Positions 23,844 through 31,936 of a stretch of DNA of 64,000 nucleotides are shown here, piece by piece. Every line of letters starts with the position of its first letter. The first letter of the stretch is position 1. The notes below the pieces were generated by a model. That model was not told where the DNA came from. It searched no databases and saw nothing but the letters and a program-made list of their open reading frames with translations. Where the stretch lies: assembly GCF_900106535.1 (NCBI RefSeq), contig NZ_FNOH01000009.1, positions 62,001 through 126,000 of the forward strand, given 5' to 3'. Position numbers and translations under genes: made by a program. Source of the DNA: Myxococcus xanthus (GTDB taxonomy: Bacteria; Myxococcota; Myxococcia; Myxococcales; Myxococcaceae).

Positions 23844-25451
23844 TCAGGCCAGCGCGGCGGAAATCGAGGCAGGCTGCGCCACGGGTAATTCCAACGTCAA
23901 CGCCGCGCCCCCCAGGGCTTCCGAGCGTCCCGCACTCAAACGTCCGCCATGCCGTTCGACGATGCCTCGTGCGATGGCCAGCCCCAAGCCTGTCCCCGGC
24001 CGAGGTCCCTCGCGCTTGCGGCCCGTCACGAAAGGCTGGAAGAGCCGGGGCAGCAGTTCCGGTGGAATGCCAGGCCCGCTGTCCTCCACCCGGACGAGCA
24101 ACCGGCCGCTCGCCTGCTCAATGGATGTCCTCAACCGCGGTGCGGGCACGTCTCTCAGGGCGAGCAAGGCATTCTCCAACAGGATGACCATTACCTGTGA
24201 GAGCTGGGACTGGTCGGCCTCCACGGTGAGCGACGCGTCCTCCTCGGACTCGAAGGCGACATCGGGCGCGAGCGAGCCAAGTCCCTGCCGCGCGGTGGAG
24301 TACGCCAGCGCGACGGTGGCTGAGACATCCACGCGGCGCAGGTCCAGCGGGCGCGGGCGTCCATAGCGCAGCAGTTCGTCCACGAAGTGACTGGCGCGGT
24401 CGATCTGCTCCCGCATGGCCGCCACCGTGTCCGGGTCCCCGCCCCTTCGCTCCAGCAGCTTGAGGTGCGCGGCGAGCACGCCCAACGGATTGCGGACCTC
24501 GTGGGCCACTGCGGACGTGAATTGTCCCAACTCCGCCAACCGCGCGGATTGGTCCGCGCGCGCCTCCTCGCGAGCGAGCGCCACGGCCAGTTCGTCACTG
24601 GTGGCCCGGCCCTTGAGGAGCCGGCGCCCCAGCCAGGCCTGAAGCGCCTGACGCACGGGCTCGAACGCGAGCGCGGCCAGGGCCAGGAGGAAGAAGGCAC
24701 CTACGCGGTACTCGGTGAGGAACGGCTGCCCGCTGCCCGACAGCAGCGTCAATACGCCAAAGAGGAAGCCCGCGGACAACACCGCCGCCACCGCGGAGTA
24801 GACGAGGCTGCGTTCGAGCAGCCGTCGGTCCGCGGCTGGCTGATGGGCATTGATGACATGCACCAGCACCAGCAGCGCCGCCAGCACCAGGTACATCCCG
24901 AACGGCAACGCGTACCCGCCCGACAGCAACAGGGCGTTGCCGATACTGCCCAGGTACGCGAGCAGCCCGGCGATGCCCAGACTGAGGAGGATGGGCCGTC
25001 GCTCGGGAGCTTCGCCCCGGTACGCGCGCGACAGATGCACCAGCGGCACGCCCGCCGCCGCCACGGCGAGCATCATGGTGGGCCAGAACAGGGGGCCTCG
25101 CCCCATCGCCAGCGGCCCGTGCAGGACGTTGGGAAGGAACGCGCCAATGCCCGTCACCACCACCGCCACGCAGTACGCGAGCACCACCAGCCGATAGGAG
25201 CGCTGCCGGGTCACGTCATAGGCGGAGTGCAGGTATGCCGCCGCGACGAAGGCCCCACCCGCCACGAAGCGCTCCCCCACCCACGCCATGGACGGGATGC
25301 AGAGCAGCAGCAGCGCGCCCGTCCACCCTGCGGTCGCCAGACAGTAGAGCGTCAGGCCTCGCGCGTTGTGCCCCCGAAGCACGGCCGTGAAGAACAGCAG
25401 CAGCGACACGGAGAGGACAGGCACGAGGCTGTAGGCGAACAAGGGCCCCAT
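23844..25451 (-). CDS. Membrane sensor histidine kinase
   Basis: The 535-residue protein has an N-terminal membrane region of about seven or eight helices (residues 1-290; PVLSVSLLLFFTAVLRG, LVLAALLVLVHVINA). A HisKA dimerisation helix carries the H-box SAVAHEVRNPLG (about residue 325). The HATPase_c domain has N-box LLENALLAL, G1 DSGPGIPPEL and G2 GTGLGLAIARGI. There is no HAMP or PAS domain. It is an orphan kinase: the next gene upstream encodes a hydrolase and no response regulator is adjacent. Signal and partner are unknown. Confidence 0.92.
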   Translation of the reverse strand: MGPLFAYSLVPVLSVSLLLFFTAVLRGHNARGLTLYCLATAGWTGALLLLCIPSMAWVGERFVAGGAFVAAAYLHSAYDVTRQRSYRLVVLAYCVAVVVTGIGAFLPNVLHGPLAMGRGPLFWPTMMLAVAAAGVPLVHLSRAYRGEAPERRPILLSLGIAGLLAYLGSIGNALLLSGGYALPFGMYLVLAALLVLVHVINAHQPAADRRLLERSLVYSAVAAVLSAGFLFGVLTLLSGSGQPFLTEYRVGAFFLLALAALAFEPVRQALQAWLGRRLLKGRATSDELAVALAREEARADQSARLAELGQFTSAVAHEVRNPLGVLAAHLKLLERRGGDPDTVAAMREQIDRASHFVDELLRYGRPRPLDLRRVDVSATVALAYSTARQGLGSLAPDVAFESEEDASLTVEADQSQLSQVMVILLENALLALRDVPAPRLRTSIEQASGRLLVRVEDSGPGIPPELLPRLFQPFVTGRKREGPRPGTGLGLAIARGIVERHGGRLSAGRSEALGGAALTLELPVAQPASISAALA

Positions 25452-25468
25452 GCCCGTACTGTGACAGA

Positions 25469-26341
25469 TCAGCGAGCGCCGTGAGGCGGACTCGCCGCCG
25501 AGGTATGGGCGGTGATGGCCCGGGTCATCGTCTCCCAGTCATCCGGGTGCAGGTCATGCCCCGCGTCGTGCAGTGTCACCAGGCACGCGCCCTTGACGGC
25601 ACGGCTCAAGGCCACGCCATGCGCATGGTCGATGACCGGGTCCACCGAGCCGTGGATGACCAGCAGCGGCGCTTCAATCTCACGCGTCCGGCCGTACCAC
25701 TCCAGGCCACCGGACAGCCCCGCGTGGTTCAACGCGCATTGAGGCGCGAGCGCGCGCCGGTAGTCCTGTACTGCTCGCGCCCGCACCCGAGCCTCGTCGA
25801 ACGACCTTCGCGCACGGCCCACGCACAACCGTGAGAGTTCGACCTGGAAACCGATGGCCTCGGCCTCGTCGGACCAGTTCAGCGTGGCGGCCCGCTGGAA
25901 GTGCGCGAGCACCGCCGGGTCCATACCCGGGTCCTCGAAATCAGGCTCCGAGAAAATCTGGGCGCTGATGAGCGTCAGCGAGAGGACGCGCTCCGGGTAC
26001 TTCAACGCCACGAGCTGGCAGAGCAGGCCCCCCAATGACATCCCCACGAGGTGCGCGCGCTCGATGCCGTATCCATCCAGCACGGAGATGACATCGGCGG
26101 CGAGGTCGTCCAGCGTGTAGGGCGTGGCTCCTGGCACACCGTGCGAGGAGCGCCCCGTGTCGCGGTGGTCGTAGCGGATGACGAAGCGCCCCGCCCTCGC
26201 GAGCTGCTCCATGAGCCCATCAGGCCACCCCAGCATCGAGCTGGCCGCCCCCATCAACATCAGCACGGGGGCGTCGCCCTCACGCCCGAAGCCCTCGGTA
26301 CAGAGCCGAATGTCGCCCGATTCGATGATGCGCTCGGACAT
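25469..26341 (-). CDS. Alpha/beta hydrolase controlled by the adjacent TetR
   Basis: The 290-residue cytoplasmic hydrolase has nucleophile elbow GMSLGG (Ser), acid residue in HGSVDPVIDH and catalytic His in DAGHDLHPDDW. The oxyanion region is LMGAASSMLGW. A lid segment occupies roughly residues 130-200. The nearest relatives are esterase or lactonase-like hydrolases; the substrate cannot be named. The gene follows the tetR gene on the same strand, and a perfect 20-bp palindrome lies 48 bases ahead of its ATG. Regulation by that TetR is therefore likely. Confidence 0.88.
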   Translation of the reverse strand: MSERIIESGDIRLCTEGFGREGDAPVLMLMGAASSMLGWPDGLMEQLARAGRFVIRYDHRDTGRSSHGVPGATPYTLDDLAADVISVLDGYGIERAHLVGMSLGGLLCQLVALKYPERVLSLTLISAQIFSEPDFEDPGMDPAVLAHFQRAATLNWSDEAEAIGFQVELSRLCVGRARRSFDEARVRARAVQDYRRALAPQCALNHAGLSGGLEWYGRTREIEAPLLVIHGSVDPVIDHAHGVALSRAVKGACLVTLHDAGHDLHPDDWETMTRAITAHTSAASPPHGAR

Positions 26342-26388
26342 CCAGGAACCCCTTTCGACAGCCAGGAACTGGCGCGGATGACGAATTA

Positions 26389-26408
26389 ATAACCGACGCG
26401 TCGGTTAT
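26389..26408. promoter_or_regulatory. TetR-type operator palindrome
   Basis: The 20-bp sequence ATAACCGACGCGTCGGTTAT is perfectly self-complementary. It lies between the tetR stop (26453) and the hydrolase start (26341) in an otherwise AT-rich gap. Size, symmetry and position match operators of TetR-family repressors. Confidence 0.85.
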
Positions 26409-26452
26409 ATTCAACCCACACATCTTGGTTGCCCCTCCAAGCGACACAACCT

Positions 26453-27019
26453 TCAGTCGAAGGACTCTCGTGGGAACACGCACCCGAGCAACGTGCGCAA
26501 GCGAGCGAGGACGTACTCCGTCAACGGCGGCGTCCGCTCCACCAACCACTGCATCGTCGCACCCGCGATGACGTCTTGAAGCAGGGCGGACACCGCGCCA
26601 CGGTCGACGCTGGGAGGAAGCCGGACGGCGATGGCGTCGCGCACGAGCAGATTCCGCTCATGTGCCATCCGCCTCAACGTGGGGTCTCTCACGTCCTCCC
26701 AGGCCAGGAGCAGGTGTGCGTCGAGCGCCTCGCCCTCCCCCATCACCGAGACCAGGGTCTTCAGGAAACGCCAGAGACCCTGTGCTCCGACTTCCACGGG
26801 CAGACCGGCGAAATACTCGCGCTTCTGCTCGGCGGTCCGCTCCATGAGCCGGAAGTAGAGGTGCTCCTTGTTCTTGAAGCGCTGGATGAGCGCCGCGCGG
26901 GACATGCCCACCGCGACGGCCACGTCATTCAGCGTGAATGCGCCCGGCCCGTTCCGAAGCAACACGAACATGGCGGCGTCGAGGATGGCTTCGTCGCTGT
27001 GCAGCTTGGGCCGGGGCAC
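26453..27019 (-). CDS. TetR-family transcriptional regulator
   Basis: The 188-residue protein starts at GTG 27019 (PRPKLHSDEAILDAAMFVLL). The N-terminal helix-turn-helix is FTLNDVAVAVGMSRAALIQRFKNKEHLYFRL (residues 27-58), typical of TetR. The remainder is the all-helical ligand-binding and dimer domain. Its stop lies 112 bases upstream of the hydrolase gene, with the palindromic operator between, so it probably represses the hydrolase. An operator ahead of its own start was not identified. The inducer is unknown, perhaps the hydrolase substrate. Confidence 0.92.
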   Translation of the reverse strand: MPRPKLHSDEAILDAAMFVLLRNGPGAFTLNDVAVAVGMSRAALIQRFKNKEHLYFRLMERTAEQKREYFAGLPVEVGAQGLWRFLKTLVSVMGEGEALDAHLLLAWEDVRDPTLRRMAHERNLLVRDAIAVRLPPSVDRGAVSALLQDVIAGATMQWLVERTPPLTEYVLARLRTLLGCVFPRESFD

Positions 27020-27054
27020 GGGCCGTAGATAACACGCGCGGCGAACGCGCGCGC

Positions 27055-27813
27055 TCAGCGCACCGTGGCGAGAAAGCCGTCCAGCAGCCGGTTCACCTCG
27101 TCCGGAGCGTCGAGCTGCACCCAGTGCCCCGTGCCCTCCACCTTCGCGTGCGGCAGCTCCGGCACCAGGTGGTGATACGAGCCCGGTTCCTCATTGAAGG
27201 CCGTCACGACCGACAGACGCGGCCCCGAGTAGCGCCGCAGCGGCGTCACGGGGTCGAAGTCCAGCAGGGCCCCCAGTCCGCCCCGGACGCCCTCTTGGGA
27301 CGTGGCGCGCATCTCGGAGAGAATGCGCTCGCGCACCTCCGGCCGGGACGGCGCCAACATGGGGGACCAGGCCTCCTCCACCACCGCGCTCCAGGCCTCG
27401 GTCGCCAGCACCGCCATCAAGCCCCGGGCCTGCTCCGCTGGCATCGAGCGTCCATCCGAGGCCGGGTCGAGGAGGAACAACCCCGCGACGCGGTCCGGCT
27501 GCGCCCCCGCGTAGGCCACGCAGACGGCCCCGCCCAGGCTGTGCCCCACCAGCACGAAGCGCTGAAGCCCCAGCCCATCCACCACCGTCCCCACGTCCCG
27601 CGCGAAGTCCTCCACGGCGAAGCCGCCGTCCCGTGGCAGCTCGGACTTCCCGTGGCCACGCAGGTCCAGTGCCAAGGCCCGGCGGCGCTCGCGCAGGTAC
27701 GACAGCTGCGCGGCCCAGTGCGTGGTGTTGCCGGCGCTGGAATGGACGAACACCACCGGCAGTCCACCCACGCCCCCATCGTCGACATTCAGCATTCCCG
27801 TGGACCCCATCAT
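27055..27813 (-). CDS. Alpha/beta hydrolase, divergent from a WYL regulator
   Basis: The 252-residue product starts at ATG 27813, where GAGGAGG precedes at ideal spacing. Motifs are HSSAGNTTHW (oxyanion hole), GHSLGG (nucleophile Ser) and EGTGHWVQLD (catalytic His), with the acid probably in the VVTAFNEEP region. It resembles small peroxidase/esterase-type alpha/beta hydrolases. It is divergent from the WYL regulator, and an inverted repeat sits in the short intergenic space. No substrate is assigned. Confidence 0.87.
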   Translation of the reverse strand: MMGSTGMLNVDDGGVGGLPVVFVHSSAGNTTHWAAQLSYLRERRRALALDLRGHGKSELPRDGGFAVEDFARDVGTVVDGLGLQRFVLVGHSLGGAVCVAYAGAQPDRVAGLFLLDPASDGRSMPAEQARGLMAVLATEAWSAVVEEAWSPMLAPSRPEVRERILSEMRATSQEGVRGGLGALLDFDPVTPLRRYSGPRLSVVTAFNEEPGSYHHLVPELPHAKVEGTGHWVQLDAPDEVNRLLDGFLATVR

Positions 27814-27881
27814 GACGGCCTCCTCTGGCCTCGAAGCGCGCAGTCGTGCGCGACGTGATGCTTGTGGAGTACGGCCCATCC

Positions 27882-27898
27882 CTGACAGAAACTGTCAG
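27882..27898. promoter_or_regulatory. Inverted-repeat operator in the hydrolase/WYL-regulator gap
   Basis: CTGACAG-AAA-CTGTCAG is a perfect 7-bp inverted repeat ending two bases before the ATG of the divergent WYL regulator and 69 bases ahead of the hydrolase start. Position suggests autorepression of the regulator and control of the hydrolase. Confidence 0.7.
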
Positions 27899-27900
27899 CA

Positions 27901-28632
27901 ATGGCACGAGTCGACCGGGTAATGCGGCTGCTGGACTTCCTGCGGGGACGGGATGGGACGACGGTGGCGGAGATCTCCGAGGCGCTCGAAGTGAGCGCAC
28001 GCACTGTCCACCGGGACCTGGCGACGCTGCGGGAACAGGGCATTCCCCTGAGCAGCGACACAGGCCCTGGGGGCGGCGTCCGGCTGGAACGGGACCGGGG
28101 CGTGGCGGCCGTCCACCTGTCGCAGGAGGAAGTAGTGGCGCTCTGGCTGGCCGCCAACCTGTCCGCGACGGGCAGCACGTTGCCCTGGGGCGGCGCGGCG
28201 CGCTCGGGGCTCCAGAAGCTCTTCGCCAGTGTCCCCAAGGAGCGGGCCCGGGGAATGCGCGAGCTCTGCCGCCGCGTGGTCGTGGGACGACCCGCGAGCG
28301 CCCGCGTGCTGAAGGACGTCGGCACACCGCCCGAGGAGCTGCTCGCCGTCTTCGAGCGGGCCTTCCGCGAGCAGGTCTGCCTCTCCTTCGAGTACCGCGA
28401 CCGGCACGGCAAGGCGACTCGCCGCATCGTGGAGCCGCACGGGCTGCTGGTGGAGTCGCCCGTCTGGTACGTGCTGGCCCGGGACGTGGAGAAGGCCGCG
28501 GCGCGCATGTTCCGCATGGATCGCATCCGCCGGGCCCGCCTCGTCCCCGACCGCCCCTTCACGCCCGACATGGAGGGCTTGCGAGCCCAGGCCGATGCCC
28601 AGCGCGCGAACGGTACGCGAGCCCCAGGCTGA
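27901..28632 (+). CDS. YafY-type regulator with HTH and WYL domain
   Basis: The 243-residue protein has an N-terminal winged HTH (VAEISEALEVSARTVHRDLATLREQGIPL, residues 20-50). A central linker and a WYL domain follow (about 140-215; FEYRDRHGKATRRIVEPHGLL, WYVLARDVEK, MFRMDRIR). WYL domains sense small molecules or nucleic acid ligands. ATG 27901 has no good ribosome site because the operator-like inverted repeat occupies that position, so translation may be leaderless or weak. It is divergent from the hydrolase it probably controls. Confidence 0.92.
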   Translation: MARVDRVMRLLDFLRGRDGTTVAEISEALEVSARTVHRDLATLREQGIPLSSDTGPGGGVRLERDRGVAAVHLSQEEVVALWLAANLSATGSTLPWGGAARSGLQKLFASVPKERARGMRELCRRVVVGRPASARVLKDVGTPPEELLAVFERAFREQVCLSFEYRDRHGKATRRIVEPHGLLVESPVWYVLARDVEKAAARMFRMDRIRRARLVPDRPFTPDMEGLRAQADAQRANGTRAPG

Positions 28633-28690
28633 GGTAGGCTGCGCGCCCGCCGGAGCCGGAGTGCGCGCCGGAGTCACCAGGAGTCACACG

Positions 28691-29557
28691 GTGCGGTACT
28701 TCGCCATGGTCGCGGCCGGGGCCACCCTCTGGGGGTGCTGGGCGCTCTTCTTCCGTCCAGCGGGGCTCGCCGGGCCGCAGAACGCATTCCTCGTGCTCCT
28801 GGCCATGTCGCTCCCGGCGCCCTTCCTGTTCCGGCGCGATGCCCTGCGCGACCGCCGGGCCACCCTGGCGATGCTCGTCGTGGCGCTGGCGGACGCTGCG
28901 AACACGGCCCTCTTCTTCGCCGCCATGGAGCGCGGGCCGGTGTCCATCGCCGTGCTGACGCACTACCTGGCGCCCTTGCTGCTGGCGCTGCTGGCCCCCT
29001 GGGTGCTGGGCGAGGAGCGCTCCACCCGGGCCCTGATAGGCGGCCCCGTGACGCTGGTGGGCCTGGCCCTGCTCATCGGCCGGCCCGACGGCGACTTCTC
29101 AGGGCTGACGGCGCTGCTGGGCGCGGGCAGCGCCTGCTTCTACGCCATCATCGTCCTGGCCGCGAAACAGGCGGCGCGGGCCTATTCACCCATGGCCGTG
29201 ACATCACTGCATGCCCCCATCTCCGCGGGCGTGCTGCTGCTCTGTTTCGGAGACCGGGTACTGCCACCCACGGTGGATGGAGGCACGCTCCTCGTGCTCG
29301 TGGGCGGCATCGTTTGCGGCCTCATTGGAAACATCCTCTTCCATACCGGTCTGCGGCACGTTCCCACGGCGGCCACGGCGGCGCTCACGTACCTGGAACC
29401 GCTCACCGCTTCACTGGTGGGCTGGGCCTTCTTCTCGGAGACGCTGACGCCCGTTGCCCTGGGCGGAGGCCTGTTGGTGCTGGTGGCCGGCGCATGGGTG
29501 GCGGCCGAGCGACGCGCCACCCTCCAGGCCGTGCCGCTGCGCGCCGCGGCACGTTGA
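28691..29557 (+). CDS. EamA/DMT-family transporter
   Basis: The 288-residue inner-membrane protein has about ten hydrophobic helices in two EamA repeats, the second beginning near LLGAGSACFYAIIVLAAKQAA and ending with YLEPLTASLVGWAFFSETLTP. The start chosen is GTG 28691, preceded by AGGAG at seven bases; the frame is open upstream into the regulator gene but that part is not membrane-like. It probably exports a small metabolite or amino acid. It follows the WYL regulator by 58 bases and may be co-transcribed. Confidence 0.88.
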   Translation: MRYFAMVAAGATLWGCWALFFRPAGLAGPQNAFLVLLAMSLPAPFLFRRDALRDRRATLAMLVVALADAANTALFFAAMERGPVSIAVLTHYLAPLLLALLAPWVLGEERSTRALIGGPVTLVGLALLIGRPDGDFSGLTALLGAGSACFYAIIVLAAKQAARAYSPMAVTSLHAPISAGVLLLCFGDRVLPPTVDGGTLLVLVGGIVCGLIGNILFHTGLRHVPTAATAALTYLEPLTASLVGWAFFSETLTPVALGGGLLVLVAGAWVAAERRATLQAVPLRAAAR

Positions 29558-29652
29558 ACGCGTGCGCCAAATCACCCCTTGCATGCTTGGGGAGTCCTTT
29601 GGTCCTCTTGGGCCCCCGCACACACTCTTCCCTCCGTTCCTGGCGACGCCGT

Positions 29653-30207
29653 ATGCCTATGGAAACCGCAGCCGACAGCCGTGAGTATCGCGTCGTCTTC
29701 TTCTGTCCCGCGTCGAGCGCCCGGCTCGAGCGGATGGAAGTGCCCGTGCGACGGCTGCTCACGCGCATCCACGCGCCGCCCGCGGAGCTGGCGCCGCTCC
29801 AGGAAGCCGGCGCGATTACCGAAGCCGGCTGGCAGGTGTTCCTGGTCCGCTCGCTGACGGAGCGCTCCGCGGCGCAGGCCATGGCCGCCTACGTCAGCGA
29901 GGCCACGTGCGCGCTGGCCGCGGAGCTGGACGCGGAGGTGCTGGGGCTCTACGTGGACGTGTCCGGTGACACGGCGCGCATCTGCCGCTGCGGCCCCGAA
30001 GACGGGCCGGAGACATTCGCGGGCCGCCGTCAGGCCGCGCTCAACCGCACCGCCGAATGGTTGGAAGTGACGCCCGTCAGCCTCTCCGCCCTCTTCCACC
30101 TCGACCTGCCCGACGCGGAGTACGAGCCGGACGCGGATGACCGCTTCGTCGAGGAGAAGCTGCGCGAGGCCCGGACCCTCATGGAGCGATACCGCCAGGG
30201 CAAATGA
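29653..30207 (+). CDS. Hypothetical protein co-translated with DTW-domain gene
   Basis: The 184-residue soluble protein starts at ATG 29653 (MPMETAADSREYR); ATG 29659 is an alternative. It is mixed alpha/beta, with VVFFCPASSARLERMEV at the start, a central AEVLGLYVDVSGDTARICRCG and an acidic C-terminal region (PDAEYEPDADDRFVEE). Two Cys occur close together (RICRCG). No known family is recognised. Its stop overlaps the start of the DTW-domain gene as ATGA, so the two are translationally coupled. Confidence 0.7.
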   Translation: MPMETAADSREYRVVFFCPASSARLERMEVPVRRLLTRIHAPPAELAPLQEAGAITEAGWQVFLVRSLTERSAAQAMAAYVSEATCALAAELDAEVLGLYVDVSGDTARICRCGPEDGPETFAGRRQAALNRTAEWLEVTPVSLSALFHLDLPDAEYEPDADDRFVEEKLREARTLMERYRQGK

Positions 30208-30788
30208 GGTCTCGAACGCCCGAGGACCTCGCGGGTCGCTGCCCGCGCTGCTTCCTCCCCGCTGCCCTGTGTCTATGCGCCGAGGTGCCGTGCGTCTCCA
30301 CGCGCACGGAGTTGCTCATCGTCCGGCACCACAAGGAGACGCTCAAATCCACCAACACCGCGCGCATGGCGGCGCTCGCCATTCCCCGGTGCAACATCGT
30401 CTCCTATGGCTCGCCGGGCGTCCCCTTCGACGCCTCCATCCTGGAGGGCGATGACACGTGGCTGCTGTTCCCGGACGCACACCACGAGCCCGCGCCCGGT
30501 GCGGCCTTTCCCAGCAGGCTCATCATCCTGGATGGGAGCTGGGGACAAGCACGCCGCATGGTTCAGCGAGTCCCCGCGCTGCGGCGGCTGCCCGGCTTGA
30601 AGCTGCCACCGCCCGCGCCGGACTCGCGGCGCCTGCGTCGCCCACCCCACCCGGATGGCATGTCCACGCTGGAGGCCATCGCCGGTGCGCTTGCGTATCT
30701 GGAGGGCGAACACATCGCCCAACCGCTCCATGCACTGCACGAGCAGATGATTGACCGCGTCCTCGCGAGCCGGGGACGGAACACCTAG
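30204..30788 (+). CDS. DTW-domain tRNA-uridine aminocarboxypropyltransferase
   Basis: The 194-residue protein has an N-terminal Cys cluster (CPRCFLPAALCLCAEVP), typical zinc-binding of the family. The RHHKETLKSTNTAR segment and the core ILDGSWGQARRM follow; the family name motif D-T-W appears here as DGSW, with an additional DDTWLLFPD upstream. C-terminal STLEAIAGALAYLE is conserved. Known members (TapT, also called YfiP) transfer the 3-amino-3-carboxypropyl group from SAM to uridine in tRNA. It is coupled to the preceding gene by ATGA. Confidence 0.88.
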   Translation: MRSRTPEDLAGRCPRCFLPAALCLCAEVPCVSTRTELLIVRHHKETLKSTNTARMAALAIPRCNIVSYGSPGVPFDASILEGDDTWLLFPDAHHEPAPGAAFPSRLIILDGSWGQARRMVQRVPALRRLPGLKLPPPAPDSRRLRRPPHPDGMSTLEAIAGALAYLEGEHIAQPLHALHEQMIDRVLASRGRNT

Positions 30789-30886
30789 CGCGCTCGACGC
30801 CGTCCAGGGGCCGCGCCCCGGCCGGTGCTTCGCGATGGCCACGAACAGCCCACTCAGGAGGGAGTTGGCGCCAACAGGCGTGGGCT

Positions 30887-31936
30887 TCAGCGCGCGGTCA
30901 GCGCGTCCAGTTCGGCGATGAGGGCGGGCACATCGCCGCGAGGAATCGCCCGACAGGGCCAGAAGCCCGCGGCGCGATCCGTGGCGATGATGGGGATGCC
31001 TTGCTCCCGCGCCTGCGCCAGCTCGCCCAGATGGCTCTCACACCATGCTGGCGCGAGCACCACGTCCACCTGCTGGAGCGTGCGCTGGACCTGAGCCGTC
31101 ACCCTCCGCACTCGCGGGTGGTTCAGGTGTCGTGGGTCCGTGCCTTCTGCGGGGCGCACCCAGAGGTTCCACTGGGGCCGCTCGTCGAGCACCGCCAAGG
31201 CTTCTCGCAGTCCGCCGCGCGCGAGAGCGGGCCCGGCGAGGAGGGCCACGTGCGGGCCGTGGCCCTGGGGCAAACGGGGCGCCGGGGGCGATTCGCGGTC
31301 CGATGGAAAATGCAGCCTGCGGAGCTTCTCCGGGGCGTGTCCGGCCAGCCGCAGCCGCTCGAGGGCGAGCTCGCCTCGCACCCAGATTTCATCCGCGAGG
31401 ACGCGCTCCGCATCCTGCCGCGCGACGTCCTCCGCGGAGGCGCGGTGGTTGCGAAGGAAGGCCTCCTCCGGGTGTCTCGCGGCCGCGGCGTCCAGGTCCG
31501 CGTGCAGTGCCCTCAAGGAGGGCAGGTCCTCCACCAGCACGCAGCGCGCGCCCCGGCGGCGGGCCATCGCGAAGACCTCCCGGGCACCGAGCGCTGGCGC
31601 GAGCACCGTCTCCACCGACGCCGGAAGCAGCGCCGAGGCTGCCTGCGCCCACCGCTTGCGCAGGGTGAAGCGGGCCTGGAGTGTCGCCGCCGTCGAGCGC
31701 GCCGCGACTCGCATCCCGGCCTCCACGGCCCCCCAGCCTGGCAGGCCCCAGACGCGGAAGCCCTCGGGCACCGGCAACGTCCGGCGGGTCCAGGCCTGAC
31801 GCAGGCGGGTGGGGAGTGGTCCCCAATCGGGCAGCCTCGGCAGCGCCCAGGGGGCCAGCACCTCCGCCTCGCGCGTGAGCAGCGACGCGAGATGGGAGAG
31901 CCAGGGGGCGGGCTCCGGTGCGAGAACCAGGTTCAT
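30887..31936 (-). CDS. Glycosyltransferase-like protein
   Basis: The 349-residue protein (start ATG 31936, MNLVLAPEPAPWLSHLASLL) looks like a GT-B fold. The N-terminal half reads as a donor/acceptor Rossmann domain (VLAPALGAREVFAMARRRG, CVLVEDLPSLRALHADL). The C-terminal half contains DEIWVRGELALERL, ALAVLDERPQWNLWVRP and a late VDVVLAPAWCESHLGELAQAREQGIPIIATD, as in family 4 glycosyltransferases. The usual E-x7-E motif is only approximate. Its start overlaps the VanW gene stop (ATGA). Substrate unknown; the pair may modify cell-envelope glycans. Confidence 0.65.
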   Translation of the reverse strand: MNLVLAPEPAPWLSHLASLLTREAEVLAPWALPRLPDWGPLPTRLRQAWTRRTLPVPEGFRVWGLPGWGAVEAGMRVAARSTAATLQARFTLRKRWAQAASALLPASVETVLAPALGAREVFAMARRRGARCVLVEDLPSLRALHADLDAAAARHPEEAFLRNHRASAEDVARQDAERVLADEIWVRGELALERLRLAGHAPEKLRRLHFPSDRESPPAPRLPQGHGPHVALLAGPALARGGLREALAVLDERPQWNLWVRPAEGTDPRHLNHPRVRRVTAQVQRTLQQVDVVLAPAWCESHLGELAQAREQGIPIIATDRAAGFWPCRAIPRGDVPALIAELDALTAR

